Shown here: one piece after another, positions 9,973 to 21,158 of the stretch | Position numbering within the stretch: the first letter of the stretch is position 1 | Layout: each line of letters starts with the position of its first letter | Source: Aureobasidium sp. EXF-3400 | Lineage: Eukaryota > Ascomycota > Dothideomycetes > Dothideales > Saccotheciaceae | DNA length: 32,169 nucleotides | Direction of reading: 5' to 3' | Assembly (NCBI GenBank): GCA_024195585.1 | Contig: SWBL01000454.1 | Span: 1-32,169 of the forward strand | The notes under the pieces: model-generated | What the model was told of the DNA's origin: nothing | The model's input: the letters and a program-made list of their open reading frames with translations, nothing else | Databases searched by the model: none | Translations under genes and position numbers: made by a program

Positions 9973-11330
9973 TGGAGAAATGGTCTCTGCATAGGGATCA
10001 ATCGAAACGGCTGATACATGATAAGCGATCTGAGATAGGAAATTGAAGATTGGAAGAGACGAAAGTCGATATTGAGAGTGAGTGGATGTAAAATTGACGC
10101 GGAAATTGGAAAATGTGTTGCATCAAGTCATGGAGACAGATGGAGGAGATACGTACATTTGGGACCCTCTTTCGGCGATTGAGCACCATGGAGGTTCAAC
10201 AACTGCGACGGTGAGACTGGCTCGCCATTCTGAAAAGCTTGAGCGTTATCATCATTCTTCAGGATGCCCTGCAGCTTTGGCGAGTCGCGATGGGACATGG
10301 TTGAAACCGAACAGCACTTTGGCAGGGGTCAACGAGGGGTGTCGTGGAGGAGATGTAGAACAAGCTGTCAGATTTCAAGACAAACGGACTCCGTGCACAA
10401 AGCTGTTTGTTAGGATAAGCTTGGCACAGTCGTTCTTTCCTCAAACGTATTGCGGAAAGATGTTGAGTGCTTGTGGTTGAGATAAGAAGGAGAGAGATGA
10501 CTGTAGAGGACACGAACTCTGGAAATTACTTGTTATCACGGCTTTTTTTGTGGAGGCTCCAACAAACAGGATTATTGTTGCGGATGGCTTGCATAATTGT
10601 GTGGATAAGGGCCCACGTGTTGCTGTGTATGCTTGGCAGCCCCGACTCCGCGAGATGACGATGGTGAGCTGGTGACATCCTTCTCCAACGCCTTCCAAAA
10701 TCTGATTGATCCTTATGGCAGCAACCATACAAATCATGAGGAAGGTCGAAAGTCCCGGTGACTGAAAATGCTTTCGATAGAGGTTTCCATCACGTTTCGG
10801 TCAAGGGCGCGTTGTTGTTGGTAACATACACAAGCCACGAACTACAGGCTGTCATTTCAAAGCCTATTCTTCCAACGTTCTTTCATTTTCGGAAATAATC
10901 AGAGTTGCTGCGTGAATGATACACAAAAGGTCCATCTACTTGCACGAGCAGCAAAGCGAGTAATCCAAACACTAGCTGCCTATTTCCGGCTTGTTGGTGA
11001 CCTCAGAAAAGCCTGGATCGCGATGAGCTGTGAAAAAAGATGTTCAGCCACGGAGACCCTGACCTTGCCTCGAGTCTTGTCTATATAACATTCATCATCG
11101 ACTGCTCCATTACCAACACTGTCGGATCCAGATCAAGATGAAAACACGAGAGGAACATATCAAGACTGCAAGAAGTAGAACTTGACTGCTGCAGAGTTGG
11201 CGAAGATCTCATAAACTCAAGTCAATTCATCATGACCATACATTATCCAAAGCCTTTGGTACTGCCCCAAGCTGCGTTTTGATCTTCCCTGTTTCTAGCC
11301 CGCTAAAATATCAGTATCTGATTTTCTCAA
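9973..11330. other. Long intergenic region upstream of choline kinase
   Basis: About 1.36 kb between the choline kinase start and the 3' end of the next minus-strand gene. It must contain the choline kinase promoter. A CACGTG box (10614-10619) and a plus-strand TATATAA (11082-11088) are present, but the latter faces no credible gene: the next plus-strand ATG frame is about 15 codons. Open frames of 60-130 codons here have no domains. No tRNA, repeat or mobile element is seen. Confidence 0.45.
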
Positions 11331-12698
11331 TCATTGAAACTTTTCGTCCAAAACAGCAACACACCTCCTTCCCTCTCTCTTCCCCTCCCCCTGCCCTCTC
11401 TCCTTCCCAACCTCAGAACCACCACAAGGACACCCCCACACCTGATCCGAATCCCTAATACCAGCCACAAAGCCCTCCTCTCTCCCACCCCTGCCATTCC
11501 CCTTCCCCTCCGAATACCCACAATCCCTCCCACAAACCTCCACCCTCTCCGTAATAACCAAATGCCCACATACCAATCGATGCGTCAAAGCCCCAGCAGT
11601 GCATGAAGGCGTAACATGTACCTTTCCAGTATAAGGATGTGTTGTTGATGGTGAGGGTGGAAGTGTAGAGGGATTGCGGAGGTATGGGATTCTAGAGATG
11701 GGTTTGGACGAGCTGGGAGGTTTGGTAGCGGGGATGGCTATAGTGGAGGAAACAGAGGTTGGGGAGAAGGGAAAGGCGTCGGGGGAGAGGGAGTCGCGTT
11801 TTGTGATTTCCTTTTCTGTGTTTTTGCTTTCGTGTTTTCTGTCTTGCGTGGCGGTGATGAAAGTGGAGGTGGTAGTGATTGAAGTGGCAGTGGGAGTATA
11901 AAAGCGTGGTCTTGGTGATATTGGCGATGCTGCTTCACCCACATCGCCAAAATTCTTCACTCTTGGTGTTGTTCGGCCAGAGACAGGGATACTAGAGATT
12001 GAAGAGATGATGCCAAAACCAAATCCAGATCCAGATCCCAGAGTCGGAGAAAACGGATCTTTGAAACTGAGGCCTAATCCTTGGACTTCTTTCTCCATGT
12101 CCCAGTATCCAGATTCCTTGGTCATCAGAGGAACTGTCTCTTCCTCACCACTAATCTCACAAACTAACGGGCTAGATGTCTTTGTTTTCACTACACCACT
12201 CCTGCGTCTTCTAGGTGCAGGGATGGGAGTACACAATCCACCCGTCCCCTTTCCCACATGCAGCCCTTCATCCTCATTTCTTTCCACTTTGCTTCCCACT
12301 TGCAGAGGCGATGTAGCAATCTCTTTCCTCACCGAAGAAACAAACACCGGCAAAGGAATCTGCGTAGGTGAAGGCGAACAGTGTTTTCCCGGCGGAGCTA
12401 TCCAATCTGGTTTGGGCGGTGAAAGTGGCTTTAAAGTAGCAGAGGATTTGCGTCGCGGAGCTGATTGAAGTGGTGTAGCGGACAATTTTCGCGGCTGAGT
12501 TGGTTGTGGCGATAGGTTTGGCTTTGGTGTAGCAGAGGATTTGCGTTGCGATTGGGTTGGTTGTGGTGTAGCAGAGGACTTTCGCTGAGTTGCTGGGTAA
12601 AAACTAATCTTACGCGGTGCAGCAGAAACCGGATGAGCTGGTTTTGGTGAAGGTGTTTTGGTTGACTTGTCGTGCTTGTTGGCTTTCGAAGGTGCCAT
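11331..12698 (-). CDS. Hypothetical Ser/Pro/Thr-rich protein with Cys-rich C-terminus
   Basis: A single exon of 455 residues begins at ATG 12698 (MAPSKANKHDK). The N-terminal 90 residues are basic and carry four RK(S/L)SAT repeats (residues 39-44, 52-57, 70-75, 83-88). Their RRxS-like context resembles basophilic-kinase (PKA-type) phosphorylation sites. The middle is disordered Ser/Pro/Thr-rich sequence. The last 90 residues are ordered around cysteines: HRLVCGHLVITERVEVCGRDC, then WGCPCGG, so about seven Cys plus His could bind zinc. I recognise no named family. This C-terminal Cys pattern may be a conserved module of ascomycete proteins, but that is an impression from memory. The acidic/basic and codon pattern supports coding; function is unknown. 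Confidence 0.75.
   Translation of the reverse strand: MAPSKANKHDKSTKTPSPKPAHPVSAAPRKISFYPATQRKSSATPQPTQSQRKSSATPKPNLSPQPTQPRKLSATPLQSAPRRKSSATLKPLSPPKPDWIAPPGKHCSPSPTQIPLPVFVSSVRKEIATSPLQVGSKVERNEDEGLHVGKGTGGLCTPIPAPRRRRSGVVKTKTSSPLVCEISGEEETVPLMTKESGYWDMEKEVQGLGLSFKDPFSPTLGSGSGFGFGIISSISSIPVSGRTTPRVKNFGDVGEAASPISPRPRFYTPTATSITTTSTFITATQDRKHESKNTEKEITKRDSLSPDAFPFSPTSVSSTIAIPATKPPSSSKPISRIPYLRNPSTLPPSPSTTHPYTGKVHVTPSCTAGALTHRLVCGHLVITERVEVCGRDCGYSEGKGNGRGGREEGFVAGIRDSDQVWGCPCGGSEVGKERGQGEGKREGRRCVAVLDEKFQ
12436..12584 (-). repeat. Dispersed 17-bp coding repeat (RKSSAT units)
   Basis: GTAGCAGAGGATTTGCG on the plus strand occurs exactly at 12436-12452 and 12529-12545, and with two changes at 12568-12584. 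A diverged copy lies near 12474-12490. Each encodes an RKSSAT-like unit on the minus strand in the N-terminus of the 455-residue protein. Confidence 0.85.
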
Positions 12699-13163
12699 TG
12701 CTGTATTGTGTCGCGTTTGTGATAGTTTTGTGATTGTGCCTCAATAGTGGAACTTTGATGGTGATACTTTGATAGTGGTGCTTCGATGATTGTGCTTCGG
12801 TGATTGTGTTTGATGGTTGTCGTGCGAGATTGGTGAAGGCGAGAGAACGAAGTTTAAATGTTGCTTTTGAAGTTGAGAGACCAGAGGCTATAGCGATGCT
12901 GTCTGATACAGTTCGATGTCTGGCACATGTCTCAAATGCTGTTATGTTCTTTTGTTGCCCCCATCCGAGAATAAATAAGACATCTTGAGAGCAAAAAGAA
13001 AGTGAACCATGTCTCAAAGCACAAAAGGCACAAGTGAACCACAAAGAGGGAACGTGAAGGAAGAATAGAAAAGAAAAATCATTATAACCATAAAAAAGAC
13101 ATACCGCATTACTGCTTCTGCTTATCTCATACATTCTCAACCCATCCCCAGATCTCTCAACAC
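12699..13163. other. Intergenic region, hypothetical-gene promoter and transporter 3' end
   Basis: 465 bp between two minus-strand genes. The proximal 12720-12830 stretch has a repeating TGATNGTG/TGATGGTG pattern (simple-sequence-like). No gene or RNA is identified. Confidence 0.45.
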
Positions 13164-14105
13164 TTAAGCATTCTTGGAGTGCTCAGCATCCTTAGAGAAA
13201 ACCTTACTGCTCAAATCCAACACAGGAAGAGGGCAAGGAATACCCACAGCAGCACAAGCCGTCAAAATAGCAAGATACCAGCCAGACAGCAGACCCAACC
13301 ATCCAAATCCACCTCCAATCTTCAGAAGCAAACCCACATGTTCAAGATCAGCAGCAGTCTTGATATGAGGAACAGCAAAATCAGCAGCAGCGATGAATGA
13401 AAACATCATGACCAGACCAAAGAAGGTGGCGACGAAGAAGGCGTTGACGCGGAAAGTGGCGACGAGGAAGACGAAAGAGACCAACACCATGGTGATGTTG
13501 TGGAAGCCTTGGGAGGCGTTCCATTCGGCGCCGGCGGAGCTGCCGACTTTGGCGAAGGCGGAGAGTTGGTTGTAGAAGGGGTCTTGGGTGTAGGCGAGGG
13601 AGCCCCAGTGGCAGCCGTAGATGATGAAGACGGCCATTGGGAATGCTGTGTCGATATTAGTACTATAAAGGAAGTGGGATAGCAGATAGACATACTGTTT
13701 CCAAGAATGAATTCGGCAACACCAGCGAGGTTCATGGCAATAGCGCCCAGGAAGTAGTAATCGCCGTTCAAGCCAATCAAACTGGTCGGTGCCACGGCAC
13801 CTCGCAGACCGCAAAGGGTGAAGATGGTTGATGTGTAAGGGATCAAGAAGCCAAGAAGACCGAGAAGGGTAGGGTTGGCTGTGATGGTTGTCAGAAAAGA
13901 AACTTCTCAGACTGGATATATGGACAAAGAACATACCGAACTTCTTAGCAAGGTCTCCTCGTCTGGGTCCTTCGGGCTGGAAGAACAATCTCTCGTATTG
14001 CTCAGGGGTGAGAGCGACAGTCATTTGACGACTCAAGGGGGCGCCATTGCCATTGCCACTGGCTTGGTCCTCAGTAAAGGTGTGGTCAATCTTCTCAGTA
14101 GACAT
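13164..14105 (-). CDS. GPR1/FUN34/YaaH-family acetate transporter (ATO type), 3 exons
   Basis: Exons are 14105-13937, 13878-13696 and 13645-13164 (introns 58 and 50 bp), giving 277 residues. A hydrophilic N-terminus (about 56 residues, LSRQMTVALTPEQYERLF) precedes the family signature NPTLLGLLGF (58-67), which is complete only after splicing. About six membrane segments follow, including the conserved GNTFPMAVFIIYGCHWGS across intron 2, FHNITMVLVSFVFLVATFR and GLLSGWYLAILTAC. Family members (yeast Ady2/Ato1, Aspergillus AcpA, Yarrowia Gpr1) take up acetate/H+ at the plasma membrane or affect ammonium export. Yeast and Aspergillus members are glucose-repressed, which agrees with the CreA-like hexamers upstream. 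The ATG is the first before the conserved N-terminal block. Substrate is inferred from the family. Confidence 0.95.
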   Translation of the reverse strand: MSTEKIDHTFTEDQASGNGNGAPLSRQMTVALTPEQYERLFFQPEGPRRGDLAKKFGMFFVHISSLRSFFSDNHHSQPYPSRSSWLLDPLHINHLHPLRSARCRGTDQFDWLERRLLLPGRYCHEPRWCCRIHSWKQYVYLLSHFLYSTNIDTAFPMAVFIIYGCHWGSLAYTQDPFYNQLSAFAKVGSSAGAEWNASQGFHNITMVLVSFVFLVATFRVNAFFVATFFGLVMMFSFIAAADFAVPHIKTAADLEHVGLLLKIGGGFGWLGLLSGWYLAILTACAAVGIPCPLPVLDLSSKVFSKDAEHSKNA

Positions 14106-14206
14106 GATTGATTGTGTATGTGTTGATGTAGATGATAGGTAAGAGTAGTAGGTATGAGTAAGGCCACAATGCACAGAGGGATGAGTAAGGAGGACCCAAC
14201 GACCTA

Positions 14207-14212
14207 CTTATA
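14207..14212 (-). promoter_or_regulatory. TATA-like box of the acetate transporter gene
   Basis: TATAAG on the minus strand lies about 102 nt upstream of the transporter ATG at 14105. The spacing fits a TATA element with a 5' UTR of some 60-80 nt. It is assigned on position and motif only. Confidence 0.4.
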
Positions 14213-14291
14213 CACAGCGGGTCCCTCTTCCGAAAAAGCACAACCTGCCTAGTTCGTAAACGATAGTTTTCCCAGATCACTCCTCCGCAAA

Positions 14292-14372
14292 CCCCAGAAC
14301 GTCAGAAACCCAAACCCCAGATCATCCGTCCATCCCCACATTGGTGGAGATCTTCACGTCAAATTACCCCAG
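14292..14372 (-). promoter_or_regulatory. Cluster of four CreA/Mig1-like hexamers
   Basis: Four CYCCRS hexamers (reverse complement of the CreA consensus SYGGRG) occur at 14292-14297, 14315-14320, 14334-14339 and 14367-14372, 187-267 nt upstream of the transporter ATG. CreA mediates carbon catabolite repression in filamentous fungi. The sites are short and degenerate, so the case rests on clustering and on the kind of gene. Confidence 0.4.
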
Positions 14373-15175
14373 AGGTCAGGCGCTAAAGCAAGAGATGGCG
14401 TGGTGAACGGGCAAGAAACGTAAAACGCGGCTTGCAGGATGCATCAGGGGGAAGATGCTGTGTACGAAGGTACGAGACACGATGGTCGAGACTGGATCTG
14501 CATGTCACCAACGACCTGACGATCTGACTTGTCACTTTGAACATCACTCTATGAGACTGCATCTCGGATCTCGTAACCACAGACAGGTTTGTTGTTGGTA
14601 TCAGAATCGATCTCATCCTCTGATATTGCCCAGCATCAATGACTTGCTTTTTCGTCCATAACAAGGAGGCAGAGTCGACATCGGAGACCCCTCACAGCCG
14701 CGGTCAACGAAACATCGGTCCTGCTAGCTTCCCAGCACAGCGGCTCGTAGAAGACCAACCAAAAACGGCAGGTGTTCGAGCAAGTCGTTGCGTAAAGAAA
14801 CAGGTGCCGAGGCATGTAAGAGTTTAACCGAGGTGAAATTTGGTATCCCCGCATCCACATCACGACCGTTTAGGTCTTGACTTCTCTTGAAAAGTCTTGG
14901 AGTGTCTTGTTTCCGACGCCTCTGAAAGTGTGTTTTGAGAATGGAGAGGAGTGTGACAAGTTGACGCGTATATTGGCTGAAGAGGTGGCGTCGGGAACCG
15001 TGCGGCTGGACTCGACAAGACGCTCCGCGGATGCTTAGGACGGTGAGAACGTCTGGAGAAAAAGGCTTTGCAGCGCCATTAAAGCCCTCGGAAAGCTTGG
15101 GAAAGCTTGGAGAAGGTGTTGTGACTTGTCTAAAGGGTTGGAGGGGAGACGAGTATACTTTTGATTCCAATTCTT
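14373..15175. other. Intergenic region between transporter promoter and CASP 3' end
   Basis: About 0.8 kb with no supported gene. A 10-bp tandem duplication GAAAGCTTGG lies at 15091-15110. A 160-codon minus-strand frame at 14724-15206 overlaps the CASP C-terminus in another frame and has no domain. Confidence 0.45.
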
Positions 15176-17462
15176 TTACGTGTCTCCGAAACCGGGTTGT
15201 TCCCATTTCGCAGCTGAACCCCCTTGTGCCGCACCAGCAGCTACTTTTGCACCAGCTATTGCGGCGTTACCGGCGGCAACAGTATGGGCCAGGTGTGGTG
15301 TTTCGCTATTTCCGCCCATCCAGAATAACATGACAAAGACCAAGAGATGGAGTCCAACAACCCAGACGGCAAACATGTTTCTACTCGTCCTTGTTGCAAG
15401 AACAAGTCTGGACGCTTGCAACACCGCTCGCTCTGGTAGTGAGAGTCTTTGGAAGGCACGACTTGTTTCCTTGCTTCTGAAAGCGGCGAAGGGAGATATT
15501 GAGTTTTCGTAGGCCGACTTGTAGCGAGCATCGGCGCCGGTATTGCTACGATCAATTGTGATTGTGCTTGGATTGGTGGACGAGTATCCGGAAGTTGCAC
15601 CGCCCTTTGTGTTGTAGCTGTTGACATATCTGCTCTTTTCATACAAGGATAGGTTGTCTTTTTGCAGGCTGGCAATCTCGGAGCGCAGAGAAGAGACAAG
15701 AGTGTATTGCTCTTGCAGGTTTGTCTCAAGCTCGCGGATCTTGGCCTTGAAGCGGTCACGTTGAGCAGTGACCATTGGCAGGATGCCAGCATTAGGGGCT
15801 TCTGGTCGCAACGAGTCCAGTCCTCTAGGTGATGAGGTACCTGTATCAAAGCCCGAAATGATGGAAGAGGTGGGAGATGTGTTGGCTCCACGACGGATCA
15901 AAGCAGCATACGATGACTTAGGGTAGCGGGAGGTGTATGTGCCTGCTACAGACATGGCTGAGGGGTCGAATGCGTTGCTGGCTTCGTTCTGGGCCTGCAG
16001 CAGATCCTCTTCGAGTGTTTGCGTCAAGTTGCGCGACTTCTCCAGCTCCATGTTTGTGGTGGACAGGTCTTCTTGCAGCGTCTCGAGACGAGACTGGAGA
16101 TCGTTGTGCGAGACGCGGAGAATGGTTAGCTCGTTGGAGAGCTTCTTGTTGCGAGCGAGGAGCAGCTTCTCCAGCGACTCGCCCTTGTCAGTGGTAGAAG
16201 CAGCTTCCGTCTCGTGGTCCGAGTCGTCTGCGTCGCCCGTCGCAAACTCGATCGACTTGAGCATGTCCAACTCTTGCTTGACCTCGTCATAGTCGCTACA
16301 TTTGTCCAGTTTGCGCTTGATGCTTTCACGGTCCTGCTTGAGAGATTCCAGCTCCCTCTCCAGCGACCTGACGCTCGAGTCCCACTTGGTCTTGTCCGAG
16401 TCCTTCTCGTAGCGTTGTGCATCGAGCTTGCGTAGTAGTTGAGAGTTTTCGGAGCGTAGACGGAGGAAAGCTGGGTCGTCTTCGACTGAGACGGCGGTTT
16501 GAGAGGAGCTCTGGTTTGCGGTAGATTGGGCGAGGTCGAGGCGAAGTTGCTCGTTGCGACCTTCCAGCTCAGATAGACGGAGGTTTGCCTTCTCGAGTTC
16601 TTGGTTGACCAAGTCAAGTTCCTGCTGCGATGCGCCATGTAGAGTGTTTGAGGTGTCGTCTTCGGTCTTGCCCAGACGTTGGGCGACGTCGTAGCTGGCC
16701 TTGAGCTCCTTCAACAGACGGTCCTGGTTGTCGACCTTTTCCTCCAAGCTCTTCTCTCGCGCATCCCAGTTGTCTTGCTTCTCTTTCAGGACAGCATTCC
16801 ATGATGCCTCGACTTCCTTGATCTTTGTGTCTTGACTTGACTGTGAAGATTGTCTAGTAGAGCGCTCTTGTTCCAGCTGGGATTCTGCTTCCTCTAGTTG
16901 TGCTGTCAACTTGGTGACGGTGGACTGCAAGTGCTTGTTCTCGGACTCTAGCTTGGGTACAACTTCTTGAGCGGTGACGAACGAGTCTATCGAGGCTTCG
17001 AGCAGCGGGTACGGATCGGGGGCTTCGGACAAGGGCGAGTAAATCTGGAGGAAGGCTGACTGGGTCGACTTGGACTGGTTGGAGATGAGGTCGATGAAGG
17101 ACTGGTACGACTTGAGCAGTGCTTTGATCTCGCCTAGTTTGGCGGCATCTTCGAGTTTACGGAAGTCTTTTGTCTTTTGAGCGAGTTCCTTGCGTTGTAC
17201 CAAAGTGTCGCGTTGGTGGGTGACAAGGTCCGAGGCTGCTGTGTCGAGGGTTGAGATGAGGGAGCTGAGATCGACACCTGGCTAGCCATCAGTAACTTGT
17301 AGAGATAACGTACAAGACAGGGGAGGCGGAAGATATGAGAGGCAAAAGAGAGAGGAAGTGCATACTTCGCCATGAAGCAATTGCTTGCTGGAACTTGTTC
17401 TCCTTGTCGTGGTCATTTACAGCGCCCTGGACGGCCTGCGGCTCGGCTGCTTCGCTTGCCAT
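15176..17462 (-). CDS. COY1: CASP/Coy1 Golgi golgin, 2 exons
   Basis: Exons are 17462-17366 and 17277-15176 (88-bp intron), giving 732 residues. The N-terminus KFQQAIASWR|SVDLSSLIST and the block RKELAQKTKDFRK...LLKSYQSFIDLISNQSKS are typical of CASP. Long heptad-rich coiled coils fill about residues 60-560. The conserved C-terminal CASP region has IRELETNLQEQYTLVSSLRSEI and the basic, Tyr-containing RAFQRLSLPERAVLQASRLV. It ends in a single membrane anchor at about 666-688 (NMFAVWVVGLHLLVFVMLFW) and a 44-residue lumenal tail. CASP/Coy1 is a tail-anchored golgin that acts with SNAREs and the COG complex in intra-Golgi retrograde tethering. The lumenal Ala/Gly-rich tail (AAIAGAKVAAGAA) is unremarkable. 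It diverges from VPS3, with only 224 bp between the start codons. Confidence 0.94.
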
Positions 17463-17686
17463 CTTGACTGATTTTACTTAACACAGCGCATGAGATAGCA
17501 GTCAACAGAGGTAATAGCGAGCTTATTGTTGGAGCAATGTGTTGGTCTGTTGATCGAGTCGGCAGGAGCATTCATGGGTTACGTGGAGAGTCTTGGCGTT
17601 GGCATGTGAGAATGACGCCTGCCCCGACACCTTGATCACCGCTTTATACACCTAGATACAAAATGAAGTTCTGGCGATGAGGAAGT
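17463..17686. promoter_or_regulatory. Shared divergent promoter of CASP and VPS3
   Basis: The two ATGs are 224 bp apart on opposite strands, so both 5' UTRs and core promoters must fit here. On the VPS3 side two short upstream frames are visible: MKFWR-stop at 17663-17680, and an 8-codon frame at 17677-17703 that overlaps the main ATG out of frame. They matter only if transcription starts upstream of 17663. Confidence 0.6.
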
Positions 17687-20600
17687 ATGGAAGCCGCAGC
17701 TAATGATGGCGCATACGTGTTGCGCGACTTGATGCGCAATGCCCCACTGTCGCCTGACGGAGAAGAAGAGCACAATGTGTACATAACCTGCGTTGATGCC
17801 TGGGGTGAGTCGCGCCTTCCGCATAGCACCGCCCCTGCCACTTCTCTGACCTCGACCAGATGGCAACTTGTATATCGGAACGTCGGCAGGAGAAATCCTC
17901 CATTTTGTTTCGATTCCAACCCCCGACTCAGATCAACCCACGTACATCCTCGCTTCTCGTCTACAACCCGAGCACTCGAACAAGCAATCCGACTCTTCAC
18001 CAATTGTTGAACAGATATTGCTACTACCGTCAGTCGGAAAGGCATGTGTCTTGTGTCATGGCACCTTGACCTTCTACACATTGCCCGAGCTCAGCCCAGC
18101 CTTCGGGGGAAAGATCAAGCAAAGCGATTGTACATGGGTTGGAGGTCTGGACCGCGACTTGGATGCTCAGGACCTGGATCCCGCTGATGGCTGCATCATT
18201 GTCATCTGCTTAAGGCAGAAGTTGCGTGTGATTCGCATCATGGAACAAGGCTCTCCTCGAAAGATTAGAGACATTGAGCTGGGAAACTGTCTGGATATAC
18301 AACGCCGCGCAGACCTCGCTTGTGTCGCCGATGGCACATCCTATGCCTTGCTAGACATTGTCAATCAACGCAAGATTGACCTGTTTCCCATCTCGTCCTC
18401 GTCTGACTTGACGTCCGGCCGCCAGAGCCCAGCTCAAGACCCTCGTTCGAATCGACGCTCACTTTCTCCGACTTTCTCGGCCACCAGTCCTGTCCGCAGA
18501 CCTGATCTTCGTGCTCGAGACAGAGTTGTCAGTGTAGGAGGTCCCCCTCAGACTCCTGGCCGTCAGACTCCTGATCGTCTTCATCCGAACGACTCGCCCT
18601 CAGCGTGGCCGCATCGTGCCGCTTCTCGTCAGACACTTTCTCCCAGCCCGACAAGACCGCTTGCGAGTCCGTCTTTGGACCTTGACGGCAAGGTCCTACC
18701 TCCTACTCCACAACATGAAGCGCCACCGCCTGCACTCCCGACAGTGCAGTCTCCACTCAAACCCCACATCTCCACACCCACTCCGAATGAGTTTCTCCTG
18801 ACCACTGGTACTTCTGCCGACGATCCAGCTGTTGGCATGTTTGTCAATCTCGACGGTGACGTCGTCAGGGGTACTATTCAATTCGAAAGTTATCCAGACT
18901 CGATCGTTGTCGACGGTCAAATCCCAGATGCTTCCATGCCACAAATGCCTGGAGACATGTCTCAAGAAGGCTATGTCTTGGCTGTCGTACGTCGTGAGAA
19001 GAATGGTATTCTCGAGAAGATCGTCGAATATCAACGCTGGGATGTTGATCCTACCGACAATCAATATCACAAGGACTACATCGGCCTGCCCGATCCTGAT
19101 ATGTCCAAGACGCAAATGGCTTTGCGGGAGGCCACTACACCGACTAATCTTAGCCTACCCTCTGTTGGCAAAGCACTCAGTCTGCGTCGCCTCTATCTTC
19201 ACGAAGCAACACCCGAAGAGATCGCGTCAGATGTGAATCGGAATAACGACGAAGACCAGCTGATTGATCGCTTCTCAAGCGTCCAGACCAAGGTCTTACT
19301 GTTTGCCAGTGACTGTATCTGGTGGCTGGTTCGGAACCCTCTTGTCGTGCAGCTCGAAAGTCGATTGAGCGCTGCTGTCAATACTTCGACCGATTCTTTC
19401 GCTGTACAGCGTGGCCAAGTTCAAGCAGTCATCAACAGCATCCGCGGCAAGGAAGCCACAAACGAGTTTGAGTTTTTTGGTTTCAATTACGTTCGTCAGC
19501 AAGCTTCGCTCCTACTGTTGATCGACTTGATTCTCAAGACCAATCAAGGCGTCATTGCTTCGGACGCTGACAAGCGTTCAACTCATGATGCTCTTGTAGA
19601 TGGAGAGATAGACCCTCGCATTATTCTTTCCATTATTCCAGTCTTGGCTGATGAAGTAGTCGAGGGTCAGCAAGGCCTTTGGATACCGGGCGGTCTCAAG
19701 AATGCCATTGAGCAATTCAAAGCACAATACCATGCAGATGCCATTAACCAAGATCCACAAGGCCCGTATGGAGACAATCTACTGCAAGTCTTGAAGCGTT
19801 ACCTGCAATCATGGCGGAAGAAGAAAGGCTTCGGCAGCATCGCAGATGAGAAGCAGGTCTTCCATACCGTGGATGCTGCGTTGCTATCTCTGCTCTTGAT
19901 GCTCGACAGCAACACATTCCCAGGACCAGCGATACCCGGATCGCTGCGTGCTGAACTCAATGATGTCGTCGATCAAGGTGTTGAATGCTTCGACCGTGCG
20001 GTTGAGCTTCTCGAGCAACACAAACGTCTCTACGTCCTCTCCCGTTTATATCAAAGTCGGCGTATGGTAGGCCAAGTTTTGTCAACCTGGCGGCGTATAC
20101 TCGAATCTTCGGAAGATGTTGGAGGCGAATTGATCGATGGCGAACTGGATGTACGCAAATATGTCACCAGAATCAAGGATGTCGAGCTTGTGAAAGACTA
20201 CGGCACTTGGCTCGCCAATCGCAACCCCTCTCTCGGCGTTCAAATCTTTGCAGATGAGAATGCGAGAGTGAAGTTCACACCTGCTGAAGCCGTCGATTTA
20301 CTCAAGGAACGTGCGCCGGCCGCTGTTAAAGACTACTTGGAACACCTCGTATTCGGCAAGAATCAGAATCAATATGCTAACGATCTGATCTACTTCTACC
20401 TCGACACTGTCACCGAGGCTATCTCCGATCATTCAACACATGCAGGCGACATACTTCTTACGAGCTATCACACATACCGAGCTCTATCTCCTCCAAAGCC
20501 GACGTATAGCCAATTCATTCATGACAATAGTCTTCCAGATACATGGTGGCAGAACCGACTTCGACTTCTTCAGCTTATTGGCGGCTCATCTGTCTATGAT

Positions 20601-21158
20601 GTGGAAGCTCTCAGCAACAGACTGGAACCTTACTCAGAAGTTCTCGTACCCGAGATGATCGTCCTCGCCGCTCGAAGAGATGAGCATCAGAAAGCTCTCA
20701 AACTGCTTGTCCATGGATTAGCAGACTTCGACACAGCGGTGCGCTACTGCCTCCTTGGTGGCAGCAGTATCTTCCACCCTGCTTCATCATCCTCAATTTT
20801 ACCCGCACCCTCAAAAGAAGAACAAGAAGTTCTCTTCTCCTACCTCCTACCCTGTTACTTCGATCTCGAAGAGCAGCATCAACAACTCGAAAGAGTCGCC
20901 GAACTTCTGGAAAAATTCGGAAGTTGGTTCGACGTCGCAGAAGTCTTACCTCTACTCCCTCCATCATGGCCACTTGAGCACTTTGGCGCATTCATCGCGA
21001 GCGCACTTGGAAGACTTGTATCCGAGAAAAACGAAACTGTTATAGTCAGAGCACTTGCCGGCGCGCAAAATCTGCGGATCGCTGTCAATGTAGTGGAGAA
21101 GATAGAAAAGGAAGGAGCTGTTTGGGAGAGTGTCAAGAAAGATAGTGGTGTCGCATAA
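17687..21158 (+). CDS. VPS3: CORVET subunit Vps3 (TGFBRAP1/Vps39-like), 2 exons
   Basis: Exons are 17687-17804 and 17860-21158 (55-bp intron), giving 1138 residues. The intron lies in the first strand of the CNH beta-propeller; splicing yields ITCVDAWDGNLYIGTSAGEI. The propeller (about 30-430, with WVGGLDRDLD, VICLRQKLRVIRI and LACVADGTSYALLD) is interrupted by a Ser/Pro-rich insertion around 190-320 (QTPGRQTPDRLHPND). Beyond about 460 the sequence is helical. It contains RLYVLSRLYQSRRMVGQVL, a Vps39/TGFBRAP1-type repeat, and VHGLADFDTAVRYCLLGG near the C-terminus. Vps3 confers Vps21/Rab5 binding on the CORVET tether at endosomes. Vps39/Vam6 (HOPS) is the main alternative, since the two share this architecture. 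The opening block before the propeller and the DAWDGNLYIGT start fit Vps3 better in my judgement. Confidence 0.82.

Noticed and set aside
14724..15206. 160-codon minus-strand frame at the CASP 3' end
   Set aside because: It overlaps the CASP C-terminus in another frame and shows no domain.
18440..18460. GTTCGAATC word resembling a tRNA T-arm
   Set aside because: It is inside the VPS3 coding frame, with no A-box or cloverleaf around it.
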